Shown here one piece after another: positions 7,348 through 11,442 of a DNA stretch of 11,442 bases (the stretch's first letter is position 1; the number at the start of each line of letters is the position of its first letter). The notes beneath the pieces were generated by a model, which was given only the letters and a program-made list of their open reading frames with translations, was not told the DNA's origin and did no database searches. The DNA is taken from the NCBI GenBank assembly GCA_017543645.1, contig JAFYFR010000147.1, positions 1 to 11,442 of the forward strand. Reading direction: 5' to 3'. A program made the translations under genes and the position numbers. Source of the stretch: Bacteroidales bacterium. GTDB taxonomy: Bacteria > Bacteroidota > Bacteroidia > Bacteroidales > UBA3824.

Positions 7348-8283
7348 ATGCAAAGTATCAAATCAATCGCTACCAATAATATGGCTAACAAACTTATTTT
7401 GGCCAACGTTGTGGTGTTTTTGCTTGTGTCGGTAGCGTCCCTTGTCAACTTTTTGTTAGCCTCTCCATACGATATGGAAGGTACGGTGTTGGATTATTTG
7501 GCTGTGCCGGCTGCTCTCGACAGATTGGCTTCAAGATTTTGGACTCCACTGACTTATATGTTTCTCCATACCGGTTTCTGGCATATTTTTGCCAATATGC
7601 TCTGGCTCTATTTCTTGGGGAAGGTCTTTTTAGACGTGTTCGACGGTCGGAGGTTGCTTGCAGTATATATTCTCGGAGGGTTGGCGGGCGCGTTGTTTTT
7701 TGTAGGAGCTTACAACATTTTTCCAGCTTTTGAAAAAACTCTCAGCATATCGTGCGCTCTTGGTGCGTCGGCGGCAGTGTCGGCTGTGGTTATTGCTGTG
7801 TGTGTCTACCGTCCGCAGATGCAGCTCTATTTCTTTGGTATTTTGCCTCTGTCGCTCAAATGGTTAGGTATTATCTACGTGGTTATCGACCTGCTGCAGA
7901 TTGCCGGAAGCAATCCGGGCGGACATATTTCGCATCTTGGTGGGGCAGCTTTCGGATGCTTGTTTGCTATCTGTCTCAAAAACGGCAAGGATATTACCCG
8001 ATGGTTCTGCTCAATGATCGACAATGTGGTGTTGTTTTTCTCGGGTATGGGTTCGTCAAATCCCAAGATGAAAGTTAGTTATCGCAAAGGCAGCAAGGTA
8101 GATTACTCCGAAGCCACCACTGTTCATGACGAGGATGCGAAATCTCATAAATCCAGCGATGCTCCCACAAGTGACGAAACCGACAAGATTGACCGTATTC
8201 TCGAAAAAATTTCAAAAAGCGGATATAACAACCTCACCAAAGAGGAGAAGGATTATCTATTTACCGTCAGCCGAAAAAAATAG
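7348..8283 (+). CDS. Rhomboid-family intramembrane serine protease (second) with C-terminal cytoplasmic tail
   Basis: A 311-residue protein. Membrane segments are likely near 15-37, 67-93, 103-122, 139-154, 160-182 and 195-210. HTGFWHIFAN gives His74, His79 and Asn83; GASA gives nucleophile Ser141; HISHLGG gives catalytic His196. The residue after the Ser is Ala where most rhomboids have Gly, but both catalytic residues are kept, so it is probably active. Residues 211-311 form a polar tail ending in DRILEKISKSGYNNLTKEEK, a short helical C-terminal motif I associate with DUF6576 of Bacteroidota rhomboids. It lacks the soluble insertion of its neighbour and is not a recent duplicate of it. It starts 12 bases after the first rhomboid gene and ends 6 bases before the rhamnosidase gene, which suggests one transcript. 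Substrate unknown. Confidence 0.92.
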   Translation: MQSIKSIATNNMANKLILANVVVFLLVSVASLVNFLLASPYDMEGTVLDYLAVPAALDRLASRFWTPLTYMFLHTGFWHIFANMLWLYFLGKVFLDVFDGRRLLAVYILGGLAGALFFVGAYNIFPAFEKTLSISCALGASAAVSAVVIAVCVYRPQMQLYFFGILPLSLKWLGIIYVVIDLLQIAGSNPGGHISHLGGAAFGCLFAICLKNGKDITRWFCSMIDNVVLFFSGMGSSNPKMKVSYRKGSKVDYSEATTVHDEDAKSHKSSDAPTSDETDKIDRILEKISKSGYNNLTKEEKDYLFTVSRKK

Positions 8284-8289
8284 TGAGTT

Positions 8290-10491
8290 ATGCGCTGGTT
8301 GTTGCTTATGTTGTTGGTAATGCTTGGTTTGCAAGCTGTTGCCCAACAGCAGGACTCTAAGGTGATTGCTGTGGCGCATCTCGCTGTGGATCTCGTGGAG
8401 GAAACCGATGTGGTATATTCCAACGGTTTTGCTACCGATATTCCTCTATGGGAGTGCGACTTGTCGAATCCAAATTACCAGATTGCCGAAATCAACACTA
8501 CCGCGCCGCGTTTCTCATGGAGGATAGAGTCTAAGAAAAACAAGGTGTATCAATCCAAATACCGTATTCTCGTGGCCTCTCAGCCTGGCCTTCTGCATGA
8601 GGGGCACGCCGATATGTGGGACAGCGGCATTGTCCCAGACAGCTGCTCCACTGGTATCCTTTACAGGGGAACGCCGCTGATGCCTGGGGAGCGCTACTTT
8701 TTTACGGTCAGGATTTACGACAGCAAAAAACGCTGTTCTCCATACGCGCCTTTCAAATGTTTTGTGGTTTCGCCAGAGCCCGACGACGTGTGCGCATCGC
8801 TGCCTTTGCAAAAGCAAGAGCAGTTCCCTAAGCTGATAACGCACCCTAACCGTACTCTGATGCTGGATTTTGGTAAGGATGCTTTTTCGCAAATCAAGTT
8901 TCATTTTTCCAATGTTACTCCGCACCAGCCAGTTACCGTGCGTCTTGGCGAAATGGCCGACAGCAACGGTGTCTGTGCGCGTCCGGGTGGCTCGCGGCGT
9001 TATTCGGTCTACCATTTTACGTTGGATTCGGTGAGAGACTATTACACTATCGACATCCGCAAGGACAAGCGTAACACCAATCCTAATGCGAGCGAAAACG
9101 GCGTTTCACCAGTCCTTATGCCTAACTATATCGGCGAGGTTTTCCCATTTAGATATTGTCAAATAGAGGGTTACAATGGTGCTTTTCTTTACCGTGATGC
9201 TGTGCGCACATCGGTAAGCTATCCGTTTGACGACAATGCAGCTGCGTTTTCTTGCTCCGACACCGTTCTCAATCAGATTTGGAATCTTTGCCGGTATTCA
9301 ATGAAGGCTACCTCGTTTTGCGGAAAATTTGTTGACGGCGACCGTGAGCGCATACCTTACGAATCGTCAGCTCTGGTTAACCAGCTGAGCTATTACGCTG
9401 CCGACAGTCATTTTTCAATTGCCCGCTCCACTCTCGAACACCTTTTGGGTTTCCCTAATTCGTCTACCGAGGGTATCATGCAAACGCTGTTTATCGCTTG
9501 GTACGACTATCTCTACACCGGCGACGACTTTATTCTTAAAAAATATTACCATCAGCTCAAAGACCGGACTTTGATGTTTCTCCGCCGCAACGACGGACTG
9601 TTACACACTGGCAATAATATCACCGATTTGGAGTATTTGCAGAAGGTGAATTTCAGAGGACGGCAGATTTCCGACTATATCGACTTTCCCGATGGAGAAA
9701 CCGACGGTTACGAGCGCGGAGAGTGTAATTCGGTGGTTAACGAGTTTCATTACAAGGCACTTATGCTACTCGCCAACATTGCCACCGCCATCGGCAACAG
9801 GTTCGATGCTGAAAACTATCAGGATATGGCGCGGCAGACCCTCAGGTCGGTAAACAGTATGATGACAGATAGTTGCGGTGTCTACACAGACGCGCTCAGC
9901 AGCAATCACCGCTCGCTTCATGCCAATATGTTAGCTCTTGCTTTCGACATGGTGGACTATAACCGTATGGATTCAGTACGCAGTTTTGTTAAAAGCCGGG
10001 GAATGGCTTGCAGTGTGTATGGAGCGCAGTTTTTGCTCGACGCTGTATACAATAGCGGAATGTACGATTACGGATACAAGCTGCTTACCGACACTTGCAA
10101 ACGCGGTTGGTACAATATGATGCGTTCTGGCAGTACCATCACCACCGAGGCTTGGGACAAGGAGTTCAACCCCGGACATGGTTGGAACAGCGCGTGCGGG
10201 GCTTCGGCTATGAATATAATTGTGCGCAAGCTGATGGGTGTGGAGCCGCTTTCAGCTGGATTTGCCACTGTGTCAATTGCTCCAAAGACCTCGGGTCTCC
10301 ATCACGCCGAACTCTCTGTGCCCACACCACGTGGTACTATTAATGTGAAAATCGAAAACTCGGGTAAAAAATATTCCATCCATCTTTATATTCCGCCTAA
10401 CTGTCGCGCGCGGGTGCAGATGCCGTTTAGTGGAAAATATGTCTGGGTGGAGAGCGGAAAATCGCATTTGAGCGAACCTATTGTGCGGTAG
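8290..10491 (+). CDS. Secreted GH78-like alpha-L-rhamnosidase
   Basis: A 733-residue exported glycosidase. Residues 1-18 form a type I signal peptide (hydrophobic run after MRW, cleavage likely after AVA). There is no lipobox Cys and no T9SS C-terminal domain, so a periplasmic location is most likely. A fibronectin-like N-terminal domain (about 50-160, TAPRFSWRI to YFFTVRIYDS) is followed by a beta-sandwich (about 185-325), an (alpha/alpha)6 barrel (about 330-655) and a C-terminal beta domain (660-733). Family-typical motifs are VDGDRERIPYE at 348-358, with Glu353 a candidate general acid, TTEAWD at 618-623, with Glu620 a candidate general base, and GHGWNSACGASAMNII at 629-644. The family removes terminal alpha-L-rhamnose from glycans; the exact substrate cannot be read here. 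No SusC/SusD pair or sugar regulator accompanies it. It is shorter than many GH78 members (often 800-1000 residues). Confidence 0.85.
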   Translation: MRWLLLMLLVMLGLQAVAQQQDSKVIAVAHLAVDLVEETDVVYSNGFATDIPLWECDLSNPNYQIAEINTTAPRFSWRIESKKNKVYQSKYRILVASQPGLLHEGHADMWDSGIVPDSCSTGILYRGTPLMPGERYFFTVRIYDSKKRCSPYAPFKCFVVSPEPDDVCASLPLQKQEQFPKLITHPNRTLMLDFGKDAFSQIKFHFSNVTPHQPVTVRLGEMADSNGVCARPGGSRRYSVYHFTLDSVRDYYTIDIRKDKRNTNPNASENGVSPVLMPNYIGEVFPFRYCQIEGYNGAFLYRDAVRTSVSYPFDDNAAAFSCSDTVLNQIWNLCRYSMKATSFCGKFVDGDRERIPYESSALVNQLSYYAADSHFSIARSTLEHLLGFPNSSTEGIMQTLFIAWYDYLYTGDDFILKKYYHQLKDRTLMFLRRNDGLLHTGNNITDLEYLQKVNFRGRQISDYIDFPDGETDGYERGECNSVVNEFHYKALMLLANIATAIGNRFDAENYQDMARQTLRSVNSMMTDSCGVYTDALSSNHRSLHANMLALAFDMVDYNRMDSVRSFVKSRGMACSVYGAQFLLDAVYNSGMYDYGYKLLTDTCKRGWYNMMRSGSTITTEAWDKEFNPGHGWNSACGASAMNIIVRKLMGVEPLSAGFATVSIAPKTSGLHHAELSVPTPRGTINVKIENSGKKYSIHLYIPPNCRARVQMPFSGKYVWVESGKSHLSEPIVR

Positions 10492-11196
10492 TTATTCAAA
10501 AATTGTAGTTGCGTACCTTGGTTCTACTATGTTGAGGTCGATAATGTTGATTGCGTCCTCAAAATTGTCGAGTGTTAGAAGGTCGTATTGCGAACAGTCG
10601 TCGCCGGTGCTGTTGATTATCACCGTTTTGCCAGCTCCGAAACGTTCAGCAGATTTGATTCCGGCAGGTGAATCCTCAAACACAATAATATCTTCGGGGT
10701 TGAGAAACAACTGTTTGGCGGCTTTCTGAAAAATGTCGGGCGCGGGTTTGCCCTCGAAAGTATAGTCGTTGTATATGAACCTACGGCGTGGAAACCATTT
10801 TTTCAGTCCGTAATGTTCGTAATAAAAATCTGCGTTTACCTTGTCGCTGCTTGTGGCGATGGCTATTGGAATGGCGCAGGCAAGGCAGAAGTCGAACATG
10901 CGGGTAACGCCGTCGTGCAGCTGAAAATCTGTATTTAATATAAGGTGTCGGTAAATTTCCTCTTTCTGCTCGGCTAAGGAGTTTACCTCGCTTTGGGTAA
11001 AATCCTTTTTAAAGAGGTATTTGAGAATTTCTGCATTGGTTCGGCCGTGCATATTCTCGCGTATGTCGCTATTGGACAAATTAATACGGTATTTTCCCAA
11101 AAACAAGTTCCACGCCTTGTTGTGAAACGGAGTGTCCCACAGCAGAGTGCCGTTGAAATCGAATATGATACCTTTGAGTCTTGCCATTGTGCACAT
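10492..11196 (-). CDS. HAD-superfamily hydrolase, beta-phosphoglucomutase-like subfamily
   Basis: A 234-residue cytoplasmic protein with all four HAD motifs: I, DFNGTLL (nucleophile Asp13, Asn15); II, ATSS (Thr115/Ser116); III, GKPAPD with Lys150; IV, FEDSPAGI with Glu174 and Asp175. A helical cap lies between motifs I and II (about 22-95), as in phosphoglycolate phosphatase and beta-phosphoglucomutase relatives. Motif I has Asn where most phosphatases and phosphomutases have the second, acid/base Asp, so the reaction cannot be assigned. The substrate is probably a small phosphorylated metabolite. The longest start (ATG at 11196) gives MCTMARLKG; an internal ATG at 11187 gives MARLKG, typical for the family, and is equally plausible. 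The stop codon directly abuts that of the convergent rhamnosidase gene. Confidence 0.88.
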   Translation of the reverse strand: MCTMARLKGIIFDFNGTLLWDTPFHNKAWNLFLGKYRINLSNSDIRENMHGRTNAEILKYLFKKDFTQSEVNSLAEQKEEIYRHLILNTDFQLHDGVTRMFDFCLACAIPIAIATSSDKVNADFYYEHYGLKKWFPRRRFIYNDYTFEGKPAPDIFQKAAKQLFLNPEDIIVFEDSPAGIKSAERFGAGKTVIINSTGDDCSQYDLLTLDNFEDAINIIDLNIVEPRYATTIFE

Positions 11197-11215
11197 TATT
11201 GTTCTTACAATACTG

Positions 11216-11249
11216 CAAATTTAGGGCAAAAGTTTAATATTTTCTCAAA
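11216..11249 (-). promoter_or_regulatory. Bacteroides-type promoter for the HAD hydrolase gene
   Basis: On the minus strand, TAAATTTG (plus-strand 11216-11223) is an exact match to TAnnTTTG. A TTTG at plus-strand 11246-11249 could be the -33 element, with a 22-base spacer, slightly longer than usual; TTGA one base nearer is an alternative. Expected transcription start is near 11210, about 13 bases before the first ATG and about 22 before the second. Confidence 0.55.
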
Positions 11250-11265
11250 AAGTTTTTTATTTTTG
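11233..11265 (+). promoter_or_regulatory. Bacteroides-type promoter for the Rpn-like gene
   Basis: TATTTTTG at 11258-11265 matches the -7 consensus TAnnTTTG. The -33 element is weak: TTTA at 11233-11236 with a 21-base spacer is the best I see. Expected start near 11272 leaves a leader of about 15 bases before the ATG at 11287. The upstream part overlaps the promoter of the divergent HAD gene. Confidence 0.45.
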
Positions 11266-11286
11266 CAGAAAACAAATTTAGAAATT

Positions 11287-11442
11287 ATGGAGCAAGATTA
11301 TTTAGTCCGTTTTGACTACGCCATAAAGAAACTTTTGAGAAACAAAGCCAACTTTGCCATTCTCGAAGGCTTTATCGAGGTGTTTTTGAACAAGAAGTGC
11401 AAGATTCAAGAGATACTCGAAAGCGAGGCTAACCAAGACAAC
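11287..11442 (+). CDS. Rpn-family PD-(D/E)XK nuclease / putative transposase (3' partial)
   Basis: The first 52 codons of a gene that continues past the right edge. The translation opens MEQDYLVRFDYAIKKLLRNK and continues with ANFAILEGFIEVFL and IQEILESEANQ. A start with DYAxKxLL, then a hydrophobic LEGF helix, then an ILESE motif is what I know from Bacteroidota members of the Rpn/PDDEXK_2 group, annotated as recombination-promoting nuclease or putative transposase; E. coli RpnA, a member, is a DNA endonuclease. The catalytic PD-(D/E)XK core is mostly or wholly outside the window, so activity cannot be judged. The ATG at 11287 follows a plausible promoter and is the first in frame. Confidence 0.7.
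   Translation, partial: MEQDYLVRFDYAIKKLLRNKANFAILEGFIEVFLNKKCKIQEILESEANQDN

Overview
The window looks like a chromosomal segment from a member of the Bacteroidota, most likely order Bacteroidales. Four signs support this: a BspA-like repeat protein ending in a type IX secretion (T9SS) sorting domain, promoters matching the Bacteroides-type -7 box TAnnTTTG, A/T-rich leaders without clear Shine-Dalgarno sites, and gene families typical of the group. Genus cannot be fixed from the sequence alone.

Region 1 (1-4178) is the 3' part of a very large surface-protein gene. Six complete modules of about 190-220 residues, plus the tail of a seventh cut by the window edge, each combine a beta-rich lead-in, BspA-type (DUF285-like) leucine-rich units and a Gly-rich closing segment. 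They are followed by a bacterial Ig-like domain, a short Asn/Pro/Asp linker and a C-terminal T9SS sorting domain. An intrinsic terminator lies just downstream (4207-4237).

Region 2 (4270-10491) reads as one five-gene transcription unit behind a good Bacteroides-type promoter: a 95-residue single-span membrane protein, mutL, two different rhomboid-family membrane protease genes and a secreted GH78-like alpha-L-rhamnosidase. Gaps between genes are only 6-19 bases. MutL is complete, but it lacks the textbook metal-binding endonuclease motifs in its C-terminal domain.

Region 3 (10492-11442) holds a HAD-superfamily hydrolase gene on the minus strand, whose stop codon abuts that of the rhamnosidase gene, tail to tail. 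A 90-base divergent promoter region follows, then the first 52 codons of a probable Rpn/PD-(D/E)XK nuclease (transposase-like) gene that runs off the window.

There is no gene-free stretch above 300 bases; the two sizeable gaps are 4179-4349 and 11197-11286. I saw no rRNA, tRNA, CRISPR array or complete insertion sequence. I do not see a clearly new multi-gene system. The items most worth a second look are the modular repeat array, the altered MutL endonuclease site, the linkage of mutL to two rhomboids and a glycosidase, and the HAD protein with Asn in place of the second motif I Asp.
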